Of a stretch of DNA of 64,000 nucleotides, positions 8,103-16,577 are shown one piece after another (positions within the stretch are counted from its first letter, which is position 1; every line of letters starts with the position of its first letter). This DNA is from Ruegeria atlantica. GTDB lineage: Bacteria; Pseudomonadota; Alphaproteobacteria; Rhodobacterales; Rhodobacteraceae. Position numbers and translations under genes: made by a program. The notes beneath the pieces are model-generated. The model was not told the DNA's origin. It saw only the letters and a list, made by a program, of their open reading frames with translations, and ran no database searches. The stretch is from contig NZ_CYPU01000023.1 in the NCBI RefSeq assembly GCF_001458195.1, positions 62,001 through 126,000 of the forward strand. Direction: 5' to 3'.

Positions 8103-8960
8103 ATGATTCAAGCAGATCAAACCAGCGCACCTGAAACCAACCACTCGCGGCTTGCTCGTGTAAAGGGCGTGCTGATCCTTTTGGTGCCGGTCTTTGCAGT
8201 AATCTACGCGGGCATCGTGGGGTACATGTATGTGAACCAGCAATCGCTGTTGTTCAAACCCGAGGGCGAATTGCCCGCGCCCAATTCCGTGGGGTTGGCC
8301 GATGTTGATCCTGTCTCCCTAACGATGTCCGATGGTGTCACGTTGACTGCGTGGTCCGCCCCGCCTGCGACCGATGGCGCGCCGACGGTTTTGTTCTTTC
8401 ACGGCCAAACCGGTAATCTGGGAGATCGGGCCGACCGGATGAGAGAGATCCTCAACAGTGGATTTGGCCTGTTGGCCCCCAGCTATCGCGGCTACCCGGG
8501 CAGCGAGGGTGAACCGTCCGAGATGGCGCTGATTTCCGACGGAATCCAGATGTATGACCAGCTGGACCGCCAAGGCGCGGACGTTGTGTTGCACGGCCAA
8601 AGTCTTGGAACAGCCGTTGCGACCGCGGTGGCTGAACAACGCCCAAATGCACGGCTGCTGGTGCTTGAGGCACCCTTTACTGCCACAGTGGACGTTGCGG
8701 CGGAAAGATATCCCTGGCTTCCTGTACATGCCCTGATGCGGGATCAGTTCGCGACCCGTGATTTGATCGGGAACGTCACCGTTCCGACTTTGATCTTCCA
8801 CGGGACCGAGGATGAAACGGTTCCATTGCATCACGGCGAAGCTTTGGCCGCGATGGCCGGGGAGACGGCGCAGATCTATGTCATCCCGGACGGCACACAC
8901 AACGACCTCTGGTCGCACGGATTGTGGGATCAGGTTCAACAGTCTTTGCCAGCCAACTAA
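8103..8960 (+). CDS. Membrane-anchored alpha/beta hydrolase (ABHD13/Bem46-like)
   Basis: A 285-residue serine hydrolase with an N-terminal membrane anchor (about residues 21-43). The nucleophile Ser167 is in GQSLG (165-169), the acid is probably Asp237 in GTEDE, and the base His266 in GTHND. The oxyanion segment FFHGQTGN is at about 98-105. The family (ABHD13/YfhR/Bem46) is widespread and poorly characterised; a lipid- or peptide-directed esterase at the periplasmic face is likely. The start was set by GGAGAG 5 bases upstream of 8103. It is convergent with mtnP, 9 bases apart. Confidence 0.88.
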   Translation: MIQADQTSAPETNHSRLARVKGVLILLVPVFAVIYAGIVGYMYVNQQSLLFKPEGELPAPNSVGLADVDPVSLTMSDGVTLTAWSAPPATDGAPTVLFFHGQTGNLGDRADRMREILNSGFGLLAPSYRGYPGSEGEPSEMALISDGIQMYDQLDRQGADVVLHGQSLGTAVATAVAEQRPNARLLVLEAPFTATVDVAAERYPWLPVHALMRDQFATRDLIGNVTVPTLIFHGTEDETVPLHHGEALAAMAGETAQIYVIPDGTHNDLWSHGLWDQVQQSLPAN

Positions 8961-8969
8961 AGTTGCCGG

Positions 8970-9842
8970 TCAGAGAATCCGACCAGCAACAGCATCCAAT
9001 TTTGCCAACACGGTGGGATCACGTTTCTCCGGTGCGGTCAGGATGGCATATTCCAGTGCCCGGTCGCAGCCATGAGGGCAGGGCGCGCGATCAGCGCCCA
9101 GCAGATCGGGCAGACCTTTGACAAGCGCACGGCCTTTCTCGGCATTGCCGGTTAGTGTGGCGATGATGGCGCTGACGTCCACCTCGCCGTGGTCCGGATG
9201 CCAGCTGTCGTAATCGGTGACCATCGAGATCGAGGCATAGCAAAGCTCGGCCTCGCGGGCTAGTTTGGCCTCGGGCATGTTGGTCATGCCGATTACGTCG
9301 CAGCCCCAGTGTTCGCGGTACATCTTGGATTCCGCCAGTGTCGAGAATTGCGGCCCCTCCATCGCAAGATAGGTGCCGCCGCGATGGGTGGTTATTCCTG
9401 CCGCGCGACCGGCAGTCTCACACGCGGCCGACAGGCGCGGGCAGGTGGGGTGCGCAACACTGACATGGGCGACGCAGCCGGTGCCAAAAAAGCTCTTCTC
9501 GCGCGCAAACGTCCGGTCGATGAACTGATCGACGATCACGAAATCGCCCGGCGCCATGTGCTCGCGAAACGATCCGCAGGCCGAAACCGAGATCACATCC
9601 GTCACGCCCAGTCGCTTCAGCGCGTCGATATTTGAGCGGTAAGGCACTTCAGTAGGGGAATGCACGTGGCCGCGCCCGTGACGAGGCAGAAAGGCCATCT
9701 CAACGCCATTCAGTGATCCCGTCAGGATCTGATCCGAAGGATCGCCCCATGGGGTTTCGACCGTGACCCATTCCGCATTTTCCAAACCGTCGATGTCGTA
9801 AATGCCTGATCCGCCGATGATGGCGATTTTGGTTTGGGTCAT
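8970..9842 (-). CDS. mtnP: S-methyl-5'-thioadenosine phosphorylase
   Basis: A 290-residue cytoplasmic phosphorylase that splits methylthioadenosine, the by-product of polyamine and homoserine-lactone synthesis, into adenine and methylthioribose-1-phosphate. The order of motifs fits MTAP rather than plain purine nucleoside phosphorylase: GGSGIYDI at 10-17, PRHGRGH, SACGSFRE, EGPQFSTLAES, MTNMPEAKLARE and VTDYDSWH. The ATG at 9842 has GGAGAG 7 bases upstream; the frame extends back to 9905 without support. The adenine product would be used by apt, 3 kb downstream on the same strand. Confidence 0.93.
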   Translation of the reverse strand: MTQTKIAIIGGSGIYDIDGLENAEWVTVETPWGDPSDQILTGSLNGVEMAFLPRHGRGHVHSPTEVPYRSNIDALKRLGVTDVISVSACGSFREHMAPGDFVIVDQFIDRTFAREKSFFGTGCVAHVSVAHPTCPRLSAACETAGRAAGITTHRGGTYLAMEGPQFSTLAESKMYREHWGCDVIGMTNMPEAKLAREAELCYASISMVTDYDSWHPDHGEVDVSAIIATLTGNAEKGRALVKGLPDLLGADRAPCPHGCDRALEYAILTAPEKRDPTVLAKLDAVAGRIL

Positions 9843-10046
9843 GGCTGCTCTCCACAAGAAAAAAACTGTCTGGGAATTTCTGCGTGGCCGTTGCGGGTTT
9901 GGCAAGTGGGTTCAAGGGTTTGTGTAACTTGCTTGCCAGCTATGCGGTTTGCGCATATCAGGGTCCCGGTGGGTGCAGTATCTAATGTCAGATATGACAG
10001 GTAAAAGGCATCTTTCGCGCGAACAAACAACCCCACAGGACGTCTC

Positions 10047-11681
10047 ATGCCCCGAGCCATGCTGGCAAGCTTTGCCAATCGTATAGCCAAACCTGATCTC
10101 CGCTGGATGCCGGATGAGGGGCTGACCGTCTCGCGCCTGCGGATTGAGCTGTTGTCTGGTCTGACCGTTGCGCTGGCGCTGGTCCCTGAGGCGGTGGCGT
10201 TTGCCTTTGTCGCAGGTGTGCACCCGTTGGTCGGACTGTATGCCGCGTTTATGGTGGGCTTGATTACGGCGCTGATCGGTGGTCGGCCGGGCATGATCTC
10301 CGGCGCAACCGGCGCTCTGGCTGTTGTGATGGTGGCGTTGGTGGCTGAACACGGGGTGGAATACCTGTTCGCAACCGTGGTTCTGATGGGTATTTTGCAG
10401 GTCATTGCAGGCGCGATGCATTGGGGCCGGTTCATACGACTGGTGCCGCATCCGGTGATGCTGGGGTTTGTGAATGGTCTGGCCATCGTGATTTTTCTGG
10501 CCCAGATGGGTCAGTTCAAGGTTCCGGGCACCATGGAAAACACCGGCCACGGCCTAAGCGGTGGCGAATGGCTGTCGGGCCTGCAGCTTTACACGATGTT
10601 GGGTCTGGTTGCCCTGACGATGGCCGTTATCTGGGTCATGCCGCGTATCACGCGTATCGTGCCCGCACCATTGGCCGGGATTTTTGTTGTGGCTGCGCTG
10701 GTGATTGGTTTTGGACTTGATGTGCCGCGTGTTGGTGATCTGGCCTCAATTGAGGGCGGCCTGCCGGCGTTTCACATCCCGATGGTGCCGCTGAACTGGG
10801 AAACCTTTGAGATCATCCTGCCTTACGCTGTCATTCTGGCCGCCATCGGCTTGATTGAATCCCTGCTGACCCTGAACCTCGTTGGTGAAATCACCGGCAA
10901 GCGCGGAGGGGCCTCGCAAGAATGCATTGCGCAGGGTGTGTCCAATGTAGCTACTGGATTCTTCGGCGGCATGGGCGGTTGTGCGATGATCGGTCAGTCG
11001 ATGATCAATGTAAAATCCGGCGGTCGTACCCGCATCGCCGGGATTGCTGCGGCCCTGTTCTTGTTGGTGTTCATCTTGTTCGCGGCACCGCTGATTGAGC
11101 AGATTCCGCTGGCCGCGCTGGTTGGTGTGATGTTCATGGTGGTGATTGGGACCTTTGCCTGGAATTCGTTCAAGATCATGCGCAAGGTGCCCCTGATGGA
11201 TGCGTTCGTCATTGTTCTGGTGACTGTTGTGACCGTGATGGAAGACCTTGCGGTTGCCGTGGTTGTCGGTGTGATTGTCTCGGCGCTGGCCTATGCCTGG
11301 AACAATGCTAAACGCATTCACGCAGTCACGCGGGACTCGGCCACGGAAGAGGGCGCAAAAGTCTATGAGATTCAGGGGCCTTTGTTCTTTGGTTCGTCCG
11401 ACGGATTCATTGAACTGTTTGATATTCAGAACGACCCTGACACTGTAATCGTGGACTTTGCCGAAAGCCGCGTCGTGGATCAATCCGCGCTGCAAGCCAT
11501 CGAGAACATCGCTGGAAAATACGAGGCTGCGGGCAAACGCGTCATGCTGCGCCACCTCAGCCGGGATTGCCACAAACTGCTGAACAAGGCCGGCCACCTT
11601 ATGGTCGATAGCGACGATGACCCGGACTACGAACTGGCCGTCGATTACTCGGTCCGCACGGGTGTGCTGGGCGGGCATTGA
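10047..11681 (+). CDS. SulP family anion transporter with STAS domain
   Basis: A 544-residue inner-membrane transporter. Residues 20-410 hold ten or more membrane segments with the SulP signatures LVPEAVAFAFVAGV(H)P near 49-63 and GRPGMISGATGALAVV. Residues about 430-520 form a cytoplasmic STAS domain (VYEIQGPLFFGSSDGFIELF, later VVDQSALQAIENI). SulP proteins move sulfate, bicarbonate or other anions, usually with Na+ or H+; the substrate is not clear here. The gene has its own upstream region of about 200 bases, divergent from mtnP, and ends in a strong terminator. Confidence 0.9.
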   Translation: MPRAMLASFANRIAKPDLRWMPDEGLTVSRLRIELLSGLTVALALVPEAVAFAFVAGVHPLVGLYAAFMVGLITALIGGRPGMISGATGALAVVMVALVAEHGVEYLFATVVLMGILQVIAGAMHWGRFIRLVPHPVMLGFVNGLAIVIFLAQMGQFKVPGTMENTGHGLSGGEWLSGLQLYTMLGLVALTMAVIWVMPRITRIVPAPLAGIFVVAALVIGFGLDVPRVGDLASIEGGLPAFHIPMVPLNWETFEIILPYAVILAAIGLIESLLTLNLVGEITGKRGGASQECIAQGVSNVATGFFGGMGGCAMIGQSMINVKSGGRTRIAGIAAALFLLVFILFAAPLIEQIPLAALVGVMFMVVIGTFAWNSFKIMRKVPLMDAFVIVLVTVVTVMEDLAVAVVVGVIVSALAYAWNNAKRIHAVTRDSATEEGAKVYEIQGPLFFGSSDGFIELFDIQNDPDTVIVDFAESRVVDQSALQAIENIAGKYEAAGKRVMLRHLSRDCHKLLNKAGHLMVDSDDDPDYELAVDYSVRTGVLGGH

Positions 11682-11685
11682 TTGC

Positions 11686-11712
11686 AAAAGGCGGCCACTT
11701 CGGCCGCCTTTT
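11686..11712. terminator. Bidirectional Rho-independent terminator
   Basis: A perfect 11-bp stem, AAAAGGCGGCC (11686-11696) with GGCCGCCTTTT (11702-11712), has a 5-base loop and A/T runs on both ends. It serves the SulP gene on the plus strand and the acetyltransferase on the minus strand, whose stop codon overlaps the stem end. Confidence 0.92.
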
Positions 11713-12352
11713 ACTTTGGAGCAATCCGTTCCAATTCTTCAATATTACCGGACATAAGCGCCTCTTCGGCTTCGGCGATCTTCTCGGCGGGCCAATCCCA
11801 CCAGTTCAATGCTAAAAGCCGGTCGATGGTGTCCTTTTCGAACCGGAACCGCCGCACTTCGGCAGGGTTTCCGGTGATGATCGCATAGGGCGGTACGTTT
11901 CCGCGAACAACAGACCCGGCACCAATAATTGCCCCCGAACCGATCTGCGCACCGGGCAGGATCATTGCGCCATAGCCAATCCAGACATCGTGGCCGATGA
12001 GAGTGTCGCGCGTGTCCGGCTGAAACCCGGTCATTCCGTCCGGGTCAAACACTGGAAACGGAAAGCACGTCAATCCATCCATTGAATGATTGGCCGATGA
12101 TGTGAGGAAACGTACGCCATGGGCGATCTGACAGAACTTCCCCAGCACCAGCTTTTCTTGCGAAAACGGAAACAGGTAGGGGGCAAGTCGTTGCGCCCAA
12201 TCGTCTGACGGCTCAAAATCCGATGCGTAGCTGTATTCTCCGGCCTGAAACCTGGGATGGTCAATCGCTTCAGACAGGAAAACCGTGCCCTTGTGATCAG
12301 AGCCATCAGGGAACGTGATCGGGTATCTGCGCAAGGGGTCAGGAAGCGGCAT
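11711..12352 (-). CDS. Vat/CatB-like hexapeptide O-acetyltransferase
   Basis: A 213-residue left-handed beta-helix acetyltransferase of the xenobiotic (CatB/Vat) family. The catalytic histidine is probably His89 in SSANHSMDG, and the hexapeptide repeats run from about residue 116 to 150 (LIGHDVWIGYGAMILPGAQIGSGAIIGAGSVV is the core, seen in pieces of six). It ends with the usual GNPAEVRRFRF and a helical tail. Members acetylate chloramphenicol, streptogramins or unknown hydroxyl compounds; a chromosomal marine copy need not be a resistance gene. Its ATG overlaps the stop of the upstream flavin reductase by one base (TAATG), so the two are co-translated. Confidence 0.85.
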   Translation of the reverse strand: MPLPDPLRRYPITFPDGSDHKGTVFLSEAIDHPRFQAGEYSYASDFEPSDDWAQRLAPYLFPFSQEKLVLGKFCQIAHGVRFLTSSANHSMDGLTCFPFPVFDPDGMTGFQPDTRDTLIGHDVWIGYGAMILPGAQIGSGAIIGAGSVVRGNVPPYAIITGNPAEVRRFRFEKDTIDRLLALNWWDWPAEKIAEAEEALMSGNIEELERIAPK

Positions 12353-12957
12353 TAGTCATCCGGTCTTGAAAGGCTGAACAGCTCGGTGACCACTGAATAG
12401 TCCCGGTACCCAAGCCTTGCCAGTGGTTGGAATGTCGTGACGTCGAACATGCCGTCTTTCAGGCAATCGTCGCGCAGATGTACGCCGGTTACTTCTCCGA
12501 ACACCACCCGATTGGCCTCGCCTGGAAGGGACACGATCTGGGTTAGCTTGCATTCCAGCGCTGCCGGAGCCCCATCGATCCGGGCGCAGGGGATGGTTTC
12601 GCATTCTACCGGCGAAAGCCCGGCATGACCGAATTCGTCCACGTCCTTGGGAAGACCAGCTGAGCTTGCGTTCATCGCATCCCGATGTGCATGGGCCACA
12701 ACGTTGACGCAGAACGCCCCGGTGGCCTCGATATTGGCGAGGCTGTCTTTTGTGCCGTCCTGATCGTGTTTGGTTCCGGTTGAGGCGAACATGACCTGCG
12801 GCGGCGTATATGCAACCCCGTTGAAAAACGAATAGGGCGCCAGATTGTTGACGCCATCCTTGTCACGTGTCGAGATCCAGCCAATCGGCCGCGGCGTGAT
12901 AATGGCGTTGAATGGGTTGTGCGGCAGGCCGTGGCCGTCTTCGGGGCGATAGAACAT
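12352..12957 (-). CDS. Flavin reductase family protein (FMN-binding split barrel)
   Basis: A 201-residue FMN-binding split-barrel protein of the flavin-reductase-like family (DIM6/NTAB type). The N terminus FYRPEDGHGLPHNPFNAIITPRPIGWIST and the following NLAPYSFFN are the conserved FMN-contacting segments, roughly residues 2-47; ASTGTKHDQDGTKDSLANI is typical of this subgroup. It would supply reduced flavin or reduce a flavin-dependent partner. It is the first gene of a two-gene operon with the acetyltransferase and is divergent from a GNAT gene 71 bases away. Confidence 0.87.
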   Translation of the reverse strand: MFYRPEDGHGLPHNPFNAIITPRPIGWISTRDKDGVNNLAPYSFFNGVAYTPPQVMFASTGTKHDQDGTKDSLANIEATGAFCVNVVAHAHRDAMNASSAGLPKDVDEFGHAGLSPVECETIPCARIDGAPAALECKLTQIVSLPGEANRVVFGEVTGVHLRDDCLKDGMFDVTTFQPLARLGYRDYSVVTELFSLSRPDD

Positions 12958-13028
12958 AAGATCTCCAAGCGTTTGCCCAAGGCGTACCGAAGTGCTAGGG
13001 CGATTGCCAGCTAGGAAAAGAGGGCAGG

Positions 13029-13523
13029 GTGCAGCAGTTCGTGATCAGGCCGGAAGAGCCGGATGATTGGTGGGAGGTCGAGGCACTTTACGACCTGTGC
13101 TTTGCGCCGGGGCGTGAGGCGCTGTCCTCGTATCGTCTGCGCGATGATGTTCCACCCGTGTCGGGCCTTTCGCTTGTTGCGCGCGACGGGCAGGGCATTC
13201 TGGCCGGGGCGATCCGTTTCTGGCCCGTGCATGTGGGCGATCACGACGCTTTGTTGCTGGGCCCCGTGGCGGTGCACCCGACCCATCAAGGCGAAGGTTT
13301 GGGGGGATTCCTGATCCATCAGGGGCTTGAGGCCGGTCGCGAAATAGGCTGGCAAAGGGCGATGCTGGTGGGCGATGCGCCTTATTATGCGCGTTTCGGG
13401 TTCACACGACTTTCCGGTGTGGAAATGCCCCCGCCAACAAACCCAGACCGGGTCTTAGGCGCGGAATTGAGCCCCGGTGAATGGTTGAATGTGCGTGGCG
13501 AGGTGACCCGCTGGACGCGCTGA
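13029..13523 (+). CDS. GNAT family N-acetyltransferase (YhbS-like)
   Basis: A 164-residue acetyltransferase. The central GNAT core reads LLGPVAVHPTHQGEGLGGFLIHQGL (residues 77-101), with the acetyl-CoA loop Q-G-E-G-L-G-G, followed by the MLVGDAPYYARFGFTR segment that marks the YhbS-type subgroup. The substrate is unknown. It starts at GTG 13029, 71 bases from the divergent flavin reductase, so the two share a promoter region. The EcsC gene follows 52 bases downstream. Confidence 0.85.
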   Translation: MQQFVIRPEEPDDWWEVEALYDLCFAPGREALSSYRLRDDVPPVSGLSLVARDGQGILAGAIRFWPVHVGDHDALLLGPVAVHPTHQGEGLGGFLIHQGLEAGREIGWQRAMLVGDAPYYARFGFTRLSGVEMPPPTNPDRVLGAELSPGEWLNVRGEVTRWTR

Positions 13524-13575
13524 GCTATTGAAACCCTGCCGTTCAGCCCCGATGTTTAACGTCAGGAGGGCTTAT

Positions 13576-14319
13576 ATGCAGGACGTGCTTCTAGTCGAAA
13601 AGCTGGATACCGATGCCGAATTGGATCGGTTGGCCAAGTATTACAGAACCGCCGGAGGTCCCGGCGTTAAACTGTTGAACAGTTTGGGGGGGTCGGCGGA
13701 ATCGCTACTGGAACAACTTCCTGTATCTGTGCGGGAGGGGCTGACAGGGGCCACAGAGCAGGCGCTTTGGCTAGCGATGCACGCAGCCGAGGGTTCGCGT
13801 CGCGCCGTTCCGGATCAAAAACCATGGGTGAACACGGCTGTCGCAACGGCGATGGGGGCGGCCGGTGGCATGGGTGGCGTGTCGACTGCCCTGATGGAAT
13901 TGCCTGCAACAACGGCCATGCTATTGCGTGCCATTCAGGGTGCGGCGTTCCGCGAAGGATTCGATCCGTCCGAGGAAGGCGTCAAATTTGATTGCGTTCG
14001 GGTCCTGTCTGCAGCCGGACCACTGTCTTTTGACGATGGCGCAGATCTGGGCTTCTTTTCGGTCCGCCTGACGTTGACTGGCCCAGCGATGCAAAAGCTA
14101 ATTTCAGCGGTAGCGCCGCGTCTGTCCATTGTACTGGGCCAGAAGCTGGCGGCGCAATCGATACCAGTTCTGGGTGCGATCGCAGGTGGTGGTACGAACT
14201 ACGTCTACACCCGGTACTATCAGCAGGTGGCCCGAGTTCACTTTGGGCTGCGGCGACTGGCAATCGATGCCGATATCCCGCATGAAGATCTGGTTCGGAA
14301 GCTGGCTGCCCGCGTTTGA
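13576..14319 (+). CDS. EcsC family protein
   Basis: A 247-residue protein of the EcsC family. It contains long glycine/alanine-rich helices (ATAMGAAGGMGGVSTALMELPATTAMLLRAIQ is the core, residues about 91-122) and a second one near SIPVLGAIAGGGTNYVYTRYYQQVARVHF, typical of the family's C terminus. The namesake is a Bacillus gene linked to an ABC transporter, but the proteobacterial members have no set function. The start at 13576 has AGGAGGG 5 bases upstream. An earlier frame start at 13528 lacks one. Confidence 0.85.
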   Translation: MQDVLLVEKLDTDAELDRLAKYYRTAGGPGVKLLNSLGGSAESLLEQLPVSVREGLTGATEQALWLAMHAAEGSRRAVPDQKPWVNTAVATAMGAAGGMGGVSTALMELPATTAMLLRAIQGAAFREGFDPSEEGVKFDCVRVLSAAGPLSFDDGADLGFFSVRLTLTGPAMQKLISAVAPRLSIVLGQKLAAQSIPVLGAIAGGGTNYVYTRYYQQVARVHFGLRRLAIDADIPHEDLVRKLAARV

Positions 14320-14443
14320 AACCGGCCTAAATGCTTGGAAGAAACCGCACCATATGGTATTCTGACCCCAGCCGGCCGCTAAATGTATAAAAACCTCAAA
14401 GGTCGGCGATTGAGGATGAAAGCAGTTTGAAAGGTGGTGAGGC

Positions 14444-14908
14444 GTGATCGGTGCGAGGCAACCGACGTGTCTGCGGGGAAGCGAACAGCACCTGCGGCTT
14501 AAGCATCAATCGGCAGCCCTGTGCTATCGCATCAAACACGGAAAGCTCAGGGTTTTGCTGATAACAACGCGCAAATCCAAGCGCTGGATCATACCGAAGG
14601 GCTGGCTGATCGAGGATATGACACCGTCGCAAACCGCCAGACGAGAAGCTTGGGAAGAGGCTGGGGTTAAAGGCAATTGCGCAAACAATCCGATGGGTCG
14701 TTTCTCATATTTGAAACCCCGCTCCAGTACGAACCCCGTATTGTGTCTGGTGGATGTCTTTCCCCTCTGTGTTACGTCGATTGCGACTGAATTTCCTGAA
14801 CAGGCCCAACGAAAGCGAAAGTGGGTTTCGCCTAAAAAAGCGGCCTCTCTGGTGAAATCGCGGGAACTGTCCCTTTTGTTACGCCGTCTTGGCCCGATTC
14901 TACACTGA
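14444..14908 (+). CDS. Nudix hydrolase, DIPP-like
   Basis: A 154-residue Nudix pyrophosphatase. The Nudix box runs from Gly53 to Val75 (GWLIEDMTPSQ... then REAWEEAGV at 67-75) and keeps the REUxEExG core that binds metal; the first Glu of the consensus is replaced by Met59. Members cleave nucleoside-diphosphate or polyphosphate compounds. A second Nudix gene with the same PKGW-x-I-x-x-M layout is at 50749. It begins at GTG 14444. The 124 bases upstream hold no gene. Confidence 0.85.
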   Translation: MIGARQPTCLRGSEQHLRLKHQSAALCYRIKHGKLRVLLITTRKSKRWIIPKGWLIEDMTPSQTARREAWEEAGVKGNCANNPMGRFSYLKPRSSTNPVLCLVDVFPLCVTSIATEFPEQAQRKRKWVSPKKAASLVKSRELSLLLRRLGPILH

Positions 14909-14979
14909 CTCGCCTTGCGAAGGGCTTGATCTTGCCATGTCTGTCGGTATCTATTTGCCTACCGGAAAATGGACGGACC

Positions 14980-15423
14980 ATGATTCAATATTCGCTGAAA
15001 TGCAGCCGCGACCATACATTTGACAGTTGGTTTCAATCGGCCGCCGCTTACGACAAACTCGCCTCCGCAGGTATGGTGAGCTGCGTTGTGTGTGGTGACG
15101 CGCAAGTAGATAAGGCTATCATGACCCCTCGCGTTCGTCCGGCTCGCAATGCTCAGACAACTGAACCACAAAGCAAACAGGTGGATGTCGCGACCCAGTC
15201 GCCAGATATCGAGAAGGTGCTGGCCGATCTGCGCCGCAAGGTCGAGGAAAACTCGGACTATGTCGGTAAGGATTTTGCCAAAGAAGCGCGTAAGATCCAT
15301 TTGGGCGATGCGCCCGAACGCGCGATTTATGGCGAAGCCAAGCCCGATGAAGCCAAAGCGCTGATCGAAGACGGCGTGCCGGTTTCGCCGCTTCCATTTC
15401 TTCCCACCCGTAAAACGAACTGA
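14980..15423 (+). CDS. DUF1178 family protein
   Basis: A 147-residue protein of the DUF1178 family. The N terminus IQYSLKCSRDHTFDSWFQSAAAYDKL (residues 2-27) with the later CVVCGD (35-40) gives paired cysteines that probably form a zinc knuckle, and the C-terminal half (KVEENSDYVGKDFAKEARKIH then ERAIYGEA) is the conserved family block. The function is unknown; in relatives it often sits near a carbon-nitrogen hydrolase or glutaredoxin gene, neither of which is here. The SDR gene follows after 3 bases, so the two are co-transcribed. Confidence 0.9.
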   Translation: MIQYSLKCSRDHTFDSWFQSAAAYDKLASAGMVSCVVCGDAQVDKAIMTPRVRPARNAQTTEPQSKQVDVATQSPDIEKVLADLRRKVEENSDYVGKDFAKEARKIHLGDAPERAIYGEAKPDEAKALIEDGVPVSPLPFLPTRKTN

Positions 15424-15426
15424 CCC

Positions 15427-16065
15427 ATGCATATCGTTATCACCGGGGCTAATCGCGGAATTGGGCAAGCTCTGGCAGATCGTTATCGCGCCCAGGGCCA
15501 GGACGTTACCGGAACCGCACGGGATTCCAGTGCGCAGCTTGTACTGGATGTGACTGATCCGAAACAGCAGGCCGCCATGGCACAAGGGCTTACGGGTCGT
15601 CCGGTTGATCTGTTGATCTGCAACGCCGGGGTCTATTTGGACAAAGGCCACGGCATAGACGGCTATCCGGCCGACATGTGGGCGCAGAGTTTTGCGACCA
15701 ACGTCACGGGCGTGTTTTTAACCGTGCAGGCGCTTTTGCCCAATCTTCAGGTAGCGCAAGGCAAAGTTGTGATCCTGTCGTCGCAGATGGCGTCGCACAC
15801 ACGCGCGCCCGGTGGCAGCTATATCTATCGCGCGTCCAAGGCGGCGGCCCTGAATCTGGGGCGCAATCTGGCGACGGATCTGCGCGCGGATGGCGTCGCC
15901 GTGGGTATCTATCATCCGGGTTGGGTACAGACGGATATGGGGGGCATTCAGGCTGCGATCACTGTTGATCAGGCTGCCGACGGGCTGCTTGACCGCTTTG
16001 GGGCATTGTCACTTGCCACAACCGGGTGTTTTGAAACCTGGGACGGTCAGCCGCACGCTTATTGA
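15427..16065 (+). CDS. Short-chain dehydrogenase/reductase
   Basis: A 212-residue NAD(P)-dependent oxidoreductase of the SDR superfamily. The cofactor motif TGANRGIG is at residues 6-13, NAG at 66-68, a serine in ILSSQMAS at 117-123, and the catalytic Tyr134-x3-Lys138 in YRASK. It is shorter than most SDRs because the substrate-binding region after the active site is compact, as in the csgA/carbonyl-reductase-like group. The substrate is unknown. The gene ends 7 bases inside the convergent secreted-protein gene. Confidence 0.9.
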   Translation: MHIVITGANRGIGQALADRYRAQGQDVTGTARDSSAQLVLDVTDPKQQAAMAQGLTGRPVDLLICNAGVYLDKGHGIDGYPADMWAQSFATNVTGVFLTVQALLPNLQVAQGKVVILSSQMASHTRAPGGSYIYRASKAAALNLGRNLATDLRADGVAVGIYHPGWVQTDMGGIQAAITVDQAADGLLDRFGALSLATTGCFETWDGQPHAY

Positions 16066-16412
16066 CGTTTCAAAGCTGCCGTGGGGATTTCGTAAACTTC
16101 ATCCGGATCGATGAAGACCACCGTCAAGTCTCCCCGCGTTTCATGGCTGATCCGGGCAGGTGAGCTGCTGGAGGTCGGTACGCCATCGGTGAAATAGATG
16201 CTGCGTACTTCGGCGCCGCCCAGTCCCACTGCCAGGGTCGTGGTCCCGTCGTCATGGTGTCGCAGCTCGGCGTGGCAGTTGCTTAGCGCTGCACCGGCCT
16301 TGGCACAGGGCACCGTGCCCAAAGCATTCTTGCCGTCGGTTGCAGCCAGCGTAGAGACCTGCGCAACGGCGGATGAAGACAAAAGGGCGAGGGTTGCGGC
16401 AACGCGGAACAT
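16059..16412 (-). CDS. Small secreted protein of unknown function
   Basis: A 117-residue protein with a signal peptide (MFRVAATLALLSSSAVAQ, cleavage near residue 17) and two cysteines (in VPCAKAG and LSNCHAEL) that could form a disulfide. The body has strands such as TTTLAVGLGGAEVRSIYF and a DLTVVFIDPDEVYEIP end, like other small periplasmic proteins of roseobacters. I do not recognise the family. It converges on the SDR gene, with a 7-base overlap, and is divergent from lysC, which starts 165 bases away. Confidence 0.7.
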   Translation of the reverse strand: MFRVAATLALLSSSAVAQVSTLAATDGKNALGTVPCAKAGAALSNCHAELRHHDDGTTTLAVGLGGAEVRSIYFTDGVPTSSSSPARISHETRGDLTVVFIDPDEVYEIPTAALKRQ

Positions 16413-16577
16413 GGATAACCTCTGGGAATAATTTCGGGATGCAGGCTGACAGCCTCTGTGTCGGTTGTAAAGCGGTCAGATGCGGCCATCCGACCGGTTT
16501 TGAACTCTTGCCCTAGCGGCCCCCCTCGCATAAGACGCACGAGACCAGAAATCCAAGGCGCGGAGACACTTGCCCCC

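Noticed and set aside
8961-9000. Imperfect hairpin between the alpha/beta hydrolase and mtnP
   Set aside because: GTTGC-GGTC with GACC-GCAAC has a mismatch and no T run, and most of it lies in the mtnP coding end, so a terminator call is not justified.
11711-12352. Calling the hexapeptide acetyltransferase an antibiotic resistance gene
   Set aside because: The family is broad, the gene sits in a housekeeping context with a flavin reductase, and no mobile element is near.
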